In this document: positions 14,896 through 20,866 of the stretch, in pieces | Layout of the letters: each line of letters begins with the position of its first letter | How positions within the stretch are numbered: position 1 is the first letter of the stretch | Assembly: GCA_023447335.1 (NCBI GenBank) | Contig: JAEXOD010000087.1 | Location: 1 to 20,866 of the forward strand | DNA: 20,866 nt | Direction of reading: 5' to 3' | Source: Bacteroidota bacterium | Lineage (GTDB): Bacteria > Bacteroidota > Ignavibacteria > Ignavibacteriales > Melioribacteraceae | Made by a program: the position numbers and the translations under genes | Notes under the pieces: model-generated | The model's input: only the letters and a program-made list of their open reading frames with translations | What the model was told of the DNA's origin: nothing | Databases searched by the model: none

Positions 14896-15820
14896 TTTTA
14901 TTCTCCTTTTCCAACAAATGAATAAAAACATCCTCAAGCGAAGGAGTAATTAAAGATGAATTTACATTATAAATATTTTTAGAATTAAGATACTCTTCAA
15001 TCATTTTTTTATCTTTTAAGAGTGAATTTACACCAATATGAATTTGATTTCCGAATACAGACGTCTCTTCAACAAATTTAGCTTCAGATAAATAAGATAG
15101 TGCTTCAACAATATTATCGCACTCAACTTCGTAAAGTTCTTGTTTAATATACTCTTCTTTCAATTTTTTTGAACTTCCTTCGGCAATTAAATTACCTGCA
15201 TTTATTAAGATAATATTATTGCAAAATTCAGCTTCTTCCAAATAGTGTGTTGTTACGAAAATTGTAATCCCGTCATTTGATAATTCATTAATTAAATCCC
15301 AAAAATTTCTTCTGCTAATTGGGTCAACACCGCTTGTAGGTTCGTCTAAAAACACTATTTTTGGCTTATGAATAACCGCCGTTCCTAAAGCAAGTCTCTG
15401 TTTAATTCCTCCCGGTAAAGAACCGGTTAACAAATTTTCTTTGCCTACTAAGTTAGCGGCTTTTAATACCCATTTTTTCCTTTCAATTAACTCACTGCCC
15501 ATTAACCCATAAATACCGCCAAAAAAATTAATATTTTCTTCAACAGTTAAATCATTATATAGGGAAAATCTTTGAGACATATATCCTATGTTTTGTTTAA
15601 CTTTATCAGGCTGATTTTTTATACTAAATCCCCCCACTAATGCATCTCCGCTTGTGGGTTCCAATATTCCGCATAACATTTTAATAGTCGTTGATTTTCC
15701 TGCACCGTTTGCACCTAAAAAACCAAATATTTCACCTTGCTCTACATCAAATGATATTGAGTTAACCGAAACAAACTTGCCAAATTCTTTTCTTAATTTA
15801 TCTACTACAATGGATTTCAT
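14885..15820 (-). CDS. ABC exporter ATPase 2 (YbhF C-terminal-half-like)
   Basis: The product is 311 residues of a cytoplasmic ATP-binding subunit. Motifs: Walker A GANGAGKST (36-44), Q-loop MSQRFSLY (Gln83), signature LPGGI (135-139) in place of LSGG, Walker B IVFLDEPTSGVDP (155-167, catalytic Glu160) and the switch His192 in TTHYLEEAE. The C-terminal ~90 residues form the accessory domain ending in SLEDVFIHLLE, typical of drug exporters. In E. coli YbhF two such domains are fused; here they are two genes separated by tolC. The proline signature pairs, in a heterodimer, with the site of ATPase 1. The gene is 10 bp after tolC and overlaps the first permease by 11 bp. A GGAAAG ribosome site is present. 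Confidence 0.94.
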   Translation of the reverse strand: MKSIVVDKLRKEFGKFVSVNSISFDVEQGEIFGFLGANGAGKSTTIKMLCGILEPTSGDALVGGFSIKNQPDKVKQNIGYMSQRFSLYNDLTVEENINFFGGIYGLMGSELIERKKWVLKAANLVGKENLLTGSLPGGIKQRLALGTAVIHKPKIVFLDEPTSGVDPISRRNFWDLINELSNDGITIFVTTHYLEEAEFCNNIILINAGNLIAEGSSKKLKEEYIKQELYEVECDNIVEALSYLSEAKFVEETSVFGNQIHIGVNSLLKDKKMIEEYLNSKNIYNVNSSLITPSLEDVFIHLLEKENKNVK

Positions 15821-15830
15821 TTTCTTTCCG

Positions 15831-17144
15831 TTAAAATAATTTTTTACCCAAAGATTTTTTATAGGATGCTAATGCCAATTCATAATCAATAACCGAGTTA
15901 ACAACACTAATCTGTGATTCTAATAAATTAGTTTCCGCATCAAGTAAATCTGTACTGCTTAATAATTGATTATTGTACTTTTCTTTGCTAATTCTATAAT
16001 TTTCGTCAGATGATTTTAGCATCAATCTACTTACTTTTATTTTATTATATTCGCTAATTACTTTTAAATAATTTGAATACACTTCTTGCTCTATATTTTC
16101 TTTCAACTGTTGAAATTTTGTTTCCAGTTGGTTTTTCATTTCTTGCGACTGTTCTACTTTTGCCGATGTAATACCCCAATCCCAAATATCCCAGTTCAAA
16201 GAAACCGAAACATCCCATGTATCCTTAAATTCATCTTTTAACGGCATTTCTCTTTGGTTAGGTCGGTTATAATAAAAATTACCGTTTAAGTATATATTAG
16301 GATACCAGTTACTTTTTGAAGCAGTTACAATATTTTCTGCAGAATATAGACGATATGTTAAGGATTTTAATTCGGCTCTTTCCGTAAGTGCTATACTTAA
16401 ATCGTTGTTATAATCTACTTTAATCTCTTCCGTATTTGGTTCTGTTGTTTCAATTTCAGTTTTATTATTTAATTCAATTCCAAGTACTTTGTTAAATTGA
16501 GTTCTTGCTATTTCTACATTATTTGAAGCATTAATTTTTAAAAGTTCATTATTGTTATATTGAACTTCGATTTTAAGTAGATCATTTTTTGTTGCCAAAC
16601 CGTTTTCCGAAAAGATTTTTGTCTCTTCTAAGTGTTTTTTTAGTCTTTCCGAATTTTCCTCAACTAATTCTAAAACCTTTAATGTTTTATAATAGTTATA
16701 ATATGCAGCTATAATATTTAATGCCGTTTTATTCCTCTCGTTTAGCAATTCTATTTCATTGGCGCTAAATTTGTTTTCTGCTGATTTTTTTAACGAACTT
16801 AATTTAAACCCCGTAAATAAAGGTTGTTGTAAGTTTATCTTAAAATTATAATTGTTAAGAATAGCGTCTTGTACTTTAATAGGATTAGGATAAAAAGGAA
16901 CAGTTATTTGAAACGGATCTACCTCGCTTAACCTGCTATAAGCCGCACCAAATGAAATTTTTGGTAGCAGATAACCCGAATATTCATCAACTTCAGAATT
17001 GCTTTGTCTTAATACTGATTCAGCTATTTTAATATCTTTACCGCTTTCTAAACCAAGTTTCAAACTTTCGTTCAAGTTTAGCTTTTTAACTTGGCCATTA
17101 GTATATAATGTTGTTATTATTAATAAGAATATTATTTTTTTCAT
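15831..17144 (-). CDS. TolC-family outer membrane efflux channel
   Basis: The product is 437 residues, normal for the family. A signal peptide (MKKIIFLLIITTLYTNGQ) is followed by two structurally repeated halves rich in long amphipathic coiled-coil helices (about 95-215 and 300-420). Recognisable pieces are SLKLGLESGKDIKIAESVLRQ, the LQQPLFTGFKL strand near 100, the second-half SLNWDIWDWG strand, and the C-terminal SSTDLLDAETNLLESQ. TolC trimers span the outer membrane and periplasm and dock with the HlyD-type adaptor. Its place inside the exporter operon, 15 bp after ATPase 1 and 10 bp before ATPase 2, indicates a dedicated channel rather than a shared one. Shine-Dalgarno sequence weak. Confidence 0.95.
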   Translation of the reverse strand: MKKIIFLLIITTLYTNGQVKKLNLNESLKLGLESGKDIKIAESVLRQSNSEVDEYSGYLLPKISFGAAYSRLSEVDPFQITVPFYPNPIKVQDAILNNYNFKINLQQPLFTGFKLSSLKKSAENKFSANEIELLNERNKTALNIIAAYYNYYKTLKVLELVEENSERLKKHLEETKIFSENGLATKNDLLKIEVQYNNNELLKINASNNVEIARTQFNKVLGIELNNKTEIETTEPNTEEIKVDYNNDLSIALTERAELKSLTYRLYSAENIVTASKSNWYPNIYLNGNFYYNRPNQREMPLKDEFKDTWDVSVSLNWDIWDWGITSAKVEQSQEMKNQLETKFQQLKENIEQEVYSNYLKVISEYNKIKVSRLMLKSSDENYRISKEKYNNQLLSSTDLLDAETNLLESQISVVNSVIDYELALASYKKSLGKKLF

Positions 17145-17159
17145 TTTAATTTACCGGTT

Positions 17160-18074
17160 TTAATTTGCTTCTTTAATTAAGTTTATAAATACATTTTCTA
17201 ACGAAGGAATAATTATTCTACTTGTTATTAACTTTTGATTTATTTCCGATATCAAATTTTTAATTTTTATTTCTTCATCAATAGGATTAGAAACAACAAC
17301 ATGAATTTTATCCCCAAACATTTGAACATCATAACCATAAATCGATTTCAATTTTTCAAATACTTCTTTAATGGGCGTTGCAACAACCTCAACAACTTTT
17401 TTCCCTACATTCCTTTTAATTTCTGCAGGAGTATCCATAGCTAAAATGCTCCCTTTATTCATCAAGGCTACTCTATTACAGCGTTCGGCTTCATCTAAAT
17501 ACGGAGTTGTCATAAAAATTGTTATTCCTTCTTTTAACAATCCGGATAAGATTTTCCAGAAATCTCGTCTACTTACCGGGTCTACTCCGGTAGTCGGTTC
17601 ATCTAAAAACAGTATCTCGGGCTTATGAATTAAACTAGCGGCAAGTGCTAATTTCTGTTTCATTCCTCCGGAAAGTTTATCTGCTAAACGATCCCTAAAC
17701 GGTTTTAACCTTGTAAATTCAAGCAATTCTTCTCGTCTAGCATGATAATCCGTTACATTATGTATATCGGCAAAAAACTCAATATTTTCATCAATGCTCA
17801 AATCACCGTATAGACTGAATTTTTGTGATAAGTAACCGATTTTTTTTTGTATATCGGATGAATATTTTTTTACATCTTTTTCAAGTAATTCAACTTCTCC
17901 GCTATCAAATCCTATTAACCCGCATAGTATTCTTATAGTTGTAGTTTTACCGGCACCGTCAGGTCCAACCAAACCAAACATTTCACCTTTGTTTACTTTT
18001 AGTGAAAGATTGTTAAGAGCGGTTATTGTACCGTACTTTTTTGTTATGTTTTCTATTTTAATTATTTCGTTCAT
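17160..18074 (-). CDS. ABC exporter ATPase 1 (YbhF N-terminal-half-like), switch histidine replaced by proline
   Basis: The product is 304 residues. Motifs: Walker A GPDGAGKTT (37-45), Q-loop YLSQKFSLY (Gln84), canonical signature LSGGM (134-138) and Walker B ILFLDEPTTGVDP (154-166, Glu159). The switch region reads MTTPYLDEAERC, with Pro191 where the H-loop histidine is expected. The Walker B glutamate is intact. If the two ATPases form a heterodimer, this subunit's own ATP site (Pro191 plus the LPGGI of ATPase 2) is predicted to be weak, while the other site is complete. It starts 5 bp after the hlyD stop with no good ribosome site, so its translation is probably coupled. The C-terminal SLENVFINLI ending matches exporter ATPases. 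Confidence 0.94.
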   Translation of the reverse strand: MNEIIKIENITKKYGTITALNNLSLKVNKGEMFGLVGPDGAGKTTTIRILCGLIGFDSGEVELLEKDVKKYSSDIQKKIGYLSQKFSLYGDLSIDENIEFFADIHNVTDYHARREELLEFTRLKPFRDRLADKLSGGMKQKLALAASLIHKPEILFLDEPTTGVDPVSRRDFWKILSGLLKEGITIFMTTPYLDEAERCNRVALMNKGSILAMDTPAEIKRNVGKKVVEVVATPIKEVFEKLKSIYGYDVQMFGDKIHVVVSNPIDEEIKIKNLISEINQKLITSRIIIPSLENVFINLIKEAN

Positions 18075-18079
18075 AATTA

Positions 18080-19039
18080 TTAGTTTAATATTATTTTAGC
18101 ATCTGCCGGCATACCGTTTTTAAGTTCGCCGTTTTCATTTTTTACTTTAATTTTTACTGCATAAACTAATTTTGTTCTTTCATCTTTTGTTTGAATGTTC
18201 TTAGGTGTAAATTCAGCCTCCGGAGAAATGTAAATCACTTTTCCGGTGTATTCTTTATCCTTAAAACTATCAACCGATATCTTTGCATTTTGTCCAAGTT
18301 TGATTTTTCCCAAATCAGTTTCTGATATATAAATTTTTATTTCTATTTCTTCCTGATTTGAAATTTTAAATAAGGAACCTAAAGGAGCAACGTATTCTCC
18401 CTTTTCGTTAAACTTTTGAGAAACAACTCCATTTAGGGGAGATGTAACAAAACAGTCTTTTATACTTTTTTTAATTAATAACACTGCTGCATTCGATTTA
18501 TCTAAATTAGCTTTAGCCTGTTCTTTTTCTTCAGGTCTTGCCATATTTTTAATTTTTGCAAACGATTCTTCGGCTGCATTTAATTGCGATTTTGAAACTA
18601 AATACTTCGCTTCGGCATCGTCAAATTGCTTTTTAGTAATTGATTGGCTTTCAAATAGATTTTTCATACGTAAATAATCTTTTTCTGCAGAGCTAAAATT
18701 TACTTTAGCTTGACTAAGCAATTCCCCTGTCTGTTTTATATCTTCTTTTCTAGCGCCGTTAATCAACAAATCGAATTGTGCTTTGGCAACTTGTTCCAAG
18801 GCTTCTGCTTGTTTAAGTTGTAAATTTAGTGTTTCATGATCAATAATTAAAAGAGTGTCCCCTTCATTTACATTATCCCCCTCATCTACTAGTAAGTGTG
18901 ATACTACACCGCCTACCTGAGCACTAACTATTACATCTTTAGTTTCTATTGTTCCGGATTCTTCGATTATATTTTCATCACCGTTGCCCGAGCAAGCTAC
19001 CAACCCAAGTGCAAGCAAAATAATTGCTAAATGTTTCAT
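18080..19039 (-). CDS. HlyD-family membrane fusion lipoprotein (YbhG-like)
   Basis: The product is 319 residues. The signal peptide MKHLAIILLALGLVAC ends in a lipobox (LVAC, Cys16), so the adaptor is a lipoprotein. Next come the first half of the lipoyl domain (VIVSAQVGGVVSHLLVDEGDNV), a long coiled-coil hairpin (about 75-185) and the second lipoyl half (SPLNGVVSQKFNEKGEYV). The beta-barrel domain with NGMPADAKI closes the protein. It bridges the inner-membrane permeases and TolC. I chose the ATG at 19039 because AAAGGA precedes it at proper spacing and the lipoprotein signal starts there; a start at 19105 would add 22 residues overlapping tetR. One base separates the tetR stop from this start (TAATATG), pointing to coupled translation. 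Confidence 0.94.
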   Translation of the reverse strand: MKHLAIILLALGLVACSGNGDENIIEESGTIETKDVIVSAQVGGVVSHLLVDEGDNVNEGDTLLIIDHETLNLQLKQAEALEQVAKAQFDLLINGARKEDIKQTGELLSQAKVNFSSAEKDYLRMKNLFESQSITKKQFDDAEAKYLVSKSQLNAAEESFAKIKNMARPEEKEQAKANLDKSNAAVLLIKKSIKDCFVTSPLNGVVSQKFNEKGEYVAPLGSLFKISNQEEIEIKIYISETDLGKIKLGQNAKISVDSFKDKEYTGKVIYISPEAEFTPKNIQTKDERTKLVYAVKIKVKNENGELKNGMPADAKIILN

Positions 19040-19040
19040 A

Positions 19041-19646
19041 TTATATTCCTTTACTAAGTTTATTAAATAATTGTTTACCTTTTTCTGTTGCGCATGCATT
19101 AACAACCATCCCTATTGCATATTTGGCTGCAGTTTCAAAGGAAAAGTTATTATTAAGTACAAATTCCGGATTAACTATACTTTTTACAATTCCGTAAGCA
19201 CCCGTTAATAAAATTACAGTCGGTTTATCTTCAACAAGACCTTCAAGTTTTCCTTGTTCCATAATTTTAGCATAATTTTTTGCAACAATCTGTTTTCTGA
19301 AATTTTCAATTTTTTCCCACTGTCTAAATCCTTTTGCGTTCATAAATTGCAAATAATCCGGATTTAACTTACTAAGCGATTTAATTACAACTTTAAGAAC
19401 ACTAATAAGTTTTTCTATCGCATTCATATCGCTTATCAGAGCATTTTCAACTTGAATTCGAATGTTTTCGGTAACCATATCAATAACAGCATCAAGCAAA
19501 TCTTCTTTGCTGCTAAAATATTTGTACAATGTTTTTTTACTCATACGTAAACCTTGCGCAATAGTATCCATCGTTACGGTATTAAAACCATAAGTAAATA
19601 ATACTTCCGAAGTGTATTTTACAATGTTCTGTCTTTCTTCATTCAT
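19041..19646 (-). CDS. TetR/AcrR-family transcriptional repressor of the exporter operon
   Basis: The product is 201 residues. The N-terminal helix-turn-helix (about 8-50) reads SEVLFTYGFNTVTMDTIAQGLRMSKKTLYKYFSSKEDLL, a clear TetR DNA-binding domain. The remainder is an all-helical ligand-binding and dimerisation domain without a recognised ligand. The ATG at 19646 is preferred over the TTG at 19658, because the longer form adds only four residues and the GGGAA purine run then serves as ribosome site. It is the first gene of the operon and lies next to an inverted repeat overlapping its promoter, so it probably represses itself and the exporter until a substrate binds. It is analogous in position and role to CecR of E. 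coli (inference). Confidence 0.94.
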   Translation of the reverse strand: MNEERQNIVKYTSEVLFTYGFNTVTMDTIAQGLRMSKKTLYKYFSSKEDLLDAVIDMVTENIRIQVENALISDMNAIEKLISVLKVVIKSLSKLNPDYLQFMNAKGFRQWEKIENFRKQIVAKNYAKIMEQGKLEGLVEDKPTVILLTGAYGIVKSIVNPEFVLNNNFSFETAAKYAIGMVVNACATEKGKQLFNKLSKGI

Positions 19647-19678
19647 AATCGTTCCCAAAATAAATAATTTTTACGATT

Positions 19679-19709
19679 CAAATATACACTATGGAAACTT
19701 AAAAGTCAA
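19679..19709 (-). promoter_or_regulatory. Promoter of the exporter operon (TTG-N20-TATATTTG)
   Basis: On the minus strand TTG (19707-19709) is followed by 20 bases and TATATTTG (19679-19686). It also reads as TTGACT-N17-TATATT, a good sigma-70 form. The tetR start is about 33 bases downstream. Confidence 0.75.
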
Positions 19710-19726
19710 GTACCAGTTTCCGTAGT
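19688..19726. promoter_or_regulatory. Inverted repeat, likely TetR operator
   Basis: The arms ACTATGGAAACT (19688-19699) and AGTTTCCGTAGT (19715-19726) match in 11 of 12 positions and are separated by 15 bases. One arm lies between the -33 and -7 elements of the operon promoter and the other just upstream of the -33 element, so a bound dimer pair would block RNA polymerase. Confidence 0.75.
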
Positions 19727-19766
19727 TTCGATTTAGGTGCTTTAAATCACAGTAATTATTTAATTC

Positions 19767-19797
19767 TTGCAAATATGGATAAATTTATCTAATTTTA
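19767..19797 (+). promoter_or_regulatory. Promoter of the VIT/vWA gene (TTG-N20-TAATTTTA)
   Basis: TTG (19767-19769) is followed by 20 bases and TAATTTTA (19790-19797). The leader of about 18 bases holds the AGAGG ribosome site. The operator repeat lies about 40 bp upstream, outside this promoter. Confidence 0.55.
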
Positions 19798-19821
19798 AAT
19801 GAATCAAAAAGAGGTTTTGAA

Positions 19822-20866
19822 ATGAAAAAAATTTTAATTCTATTATTTACAATTATTACCATTCCGCTTCTTGCAAACGGAATTGCCATTTTTAACGATG
19901 AAAACGGTATTTGCTTAAAATTAGTGAATTCTAAAGTTGAAGTAAATGTCAATAATCAAGTTGCTGTTATTAAAACTACTCAAACATTTAAAAACGAATT
20001 AGGTATTGATGTTTACGTAAAATATGGTTTTCCTTTGGCAGACGGTGCAAGCGCAACAAAACTTATGTGGAAAGTTAATAATCTTTGGTATCAGGCAAAT
20101 ATTGCGGCAACTCCCCAAGATACAACACACCCCGGAGGGAATGTAAACCAAAAAATAAAACAATATTTAGGCAACACTCCTTTATATTTTACTATTCCGC
20201 AAGAAATTACCAACGACTCTTTAATAGTTGTTGAATTAACTTACGTACAGCTTCTAAGTTATAAAAACGGCAAAGTGTTTTTTAACTACCCAAACAACTA
20301 CATGTTAATTCAATCTACTTTTTTAAACGAACAAACATTAAATTTTAACTTATCAGGCGGAAGGACTATTGATAGTTTAAACATTACAAGTCACACTGGA
20401 GCTACAATAGTTAATAACGGCACTTCGGGTTCAATAAATCTTTCTTTATTTGAAGAAGTAGCTGATAGAAATTATAACATTAATTACAACTTATCGCTTT
20501 CTCAATTAGGATTATTTGGGTTTAGTACCTTCGTTCCCGATAGCGTTGTACCCGATAATTTTGGAAGGGGATTTTTTACTTTCGTGGCAGAACCTGACCC
20601 AAATCAAAATACGGGAACAATAAACAAGAGATTCACATTTATTATAGATAAATCGGGAAGCATGTCCGGAACTGCTATGGATCAAGCCAAAGCTGCGGCA
20701 AATTTTGTCGTAACTAACTTAAACCCCGGTGACATGTTTAACTTAGTTGCTTTTTCAAGTGGTGTCACTTCATTCCAACCTAATCATGTAGAGGCTAGTT
20801 CCGCAAATATTCAAAATGCAATAAATTTTATTAACGGACTTATAGCCTCCGGATCAACCAATATAT
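19822..20866 (+). CDS. VIT and von Willebrand factor A domain protein, secreted (C-terminus cut by window edge)
   Basis: The first 348 residues are visible. A signal peptide (MKKILILLFTIITIPLLANG) is followed by a VIT domain (about 25-150), recognised by VNNQVAVIKTTQTFKNE and VYVKYGFPL, with LTYVQLLSY further on. The vWA domain begins near residue 268 with FTFIIDKSGSMSG, giving the metal-ion (MIDAS) triad Asp276, Ser278 and Ser280; a second-loop SGSTNI is at the window end. The layout is that of inter-alpha-trypsin-inhibitor-like bacterial proteins, thought to bind other proteins at the envelope; the function is not established. Total length usually exceeds 600 residues, and a T9SS tail downstream would be expected but cannot be seen. 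It is divergent from the exporter operon. AGAGG precedes the ATG at 19822. Confidence 0.88.
   Translation, partial: MKKILILLFTIITIPLLANGIAIFNDENGICLKLVNSKVEVNVNNQVAVIKTTQTFKNELGIDVYVKYGFPLADGASATKLMWKVNNLWYQANIAATPQDTTHPGGNVNQKIKQYLGNTPLYFTIPQEITNDSLIVVELTYVQLLSYKNGKVFFNYPNNYMLIQSTFLNEQTLNFNLSGGRTIDSLNITSHTGATIVNNGTSGSINLSLFEEVADRNYNINYNLSLSQLGLFGFSTFVPDSVVPDNFGRGFFTFVAEPDPNQNTGTINKRFTFIIDKSGSMSGTAMDQAKAAANFVVTNLNPGDMFNLVAFSSGVTSFQPNHVEASSANIQNAINFINGLIASGSTNI

Noticed and set aside
14885..14937. Longer start (14937) for the first permease
   Set aside because: It would overlap the ATPase gene by 53 bp and add residues unlike the family; the ATG at 14895 has AAGGAG at correct spacing.
19040..19105. 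Longer start (19105) for the HlyD-type adaptor
   Set aside because: The extra 22 residues lie inside tetR and would hide the lipoprotein signal; the ATG at 19039 has AAAGGA before it and begins a textbook lipobox signal.
12586..19646. Siderophore or bacteriocin export system
   Set aside because: No biosynthetic, receptor or peptide precursor genes are adjacent; the operon content fits a general TetR-controlled drug/toxin exporter.

Overview
The window is AT-rich (roughly 30% GC by eye) chromosomal DNA, most likely from the Ignavibacteria/Bacteroidota-Chlorobi group. Three things point there. One secreted protein ends in a type IX secretion (T9SS) sorting domain with the NYPNPFNP motif common in Ignavibacteria. 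Several genes have Bacteroidota-like -33/-7 promoters (TTG-N20-TAnnTTTR). The gene set (DUF2062, SpmA-SpmB fusion, VIT/vWA protein, HU with a Lys/Ala/Pro tail) also fits. No tRNA, rRNA, CRISPR array, insertion sequence or phage gene was seen.

Layout. 1-2051: a partial D-Ala-D-Ala-ligase-like ATP-grasp gene (-) is divergent from a C39-like cysteine peptidase and an isochorismatase-like hydrolase (+); a bidirectional terminator separates these from a DUF2062 membrane protein (-). 2547-4724: an HU-type nucleoid protein (+) faces serC (-) across a 438-bp gap holding heptamer repeats, a duplicated 3' tail of serC, and the serC terminator. 4910-7086: a 710-residue secreted protein with Asp-box repeats and a T9SS tail, closed by a bidirectional terminator. 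7119-11684: an MscS-type channel, a J-domain protein and an SpmA-SpmB fusion, all on the minus strand and probably partly co-transcribed. 11790-12585: a DUF2892 membrane protein, then a 592-bp convergent gap with two related hairpins and four tandem 87-bp repeats.

12586-19646 is one minus-strand operon for a tripartite drug/toxin-type exporter: TetR repressor, HlyD-type lipoprotein adaptor, ABC ATPase 1, TolC-type outer-membrane channel, ABC ATPase 2 and two ABC-2 permeases. It resembles the Escherichia coli ybhGFSR system with its CecR regulator, but here the double ATPase is split into two genes and a dedicated TolC is included. A clear inverted repeat overlaps the operon promoter and is the likely TetR operator. 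ATPase motifs predict one degenerate and one competent ATP site. 19822-20866: the start of a VIT/vWA protein, divergent from the operon.

The most unusual material is non-coding: the 87-bp tandem array, a degenerate heptamer family (CATTYAA) confined to the two long tail-to-tail gaps, and the orphan serC tail. No clearly new multi-gene system is visible. The ATP-grasp/C39 pair at the left edge is the best candidate for an uncharacterised peptide-ligase pathway, but it is cut by the window boundary.
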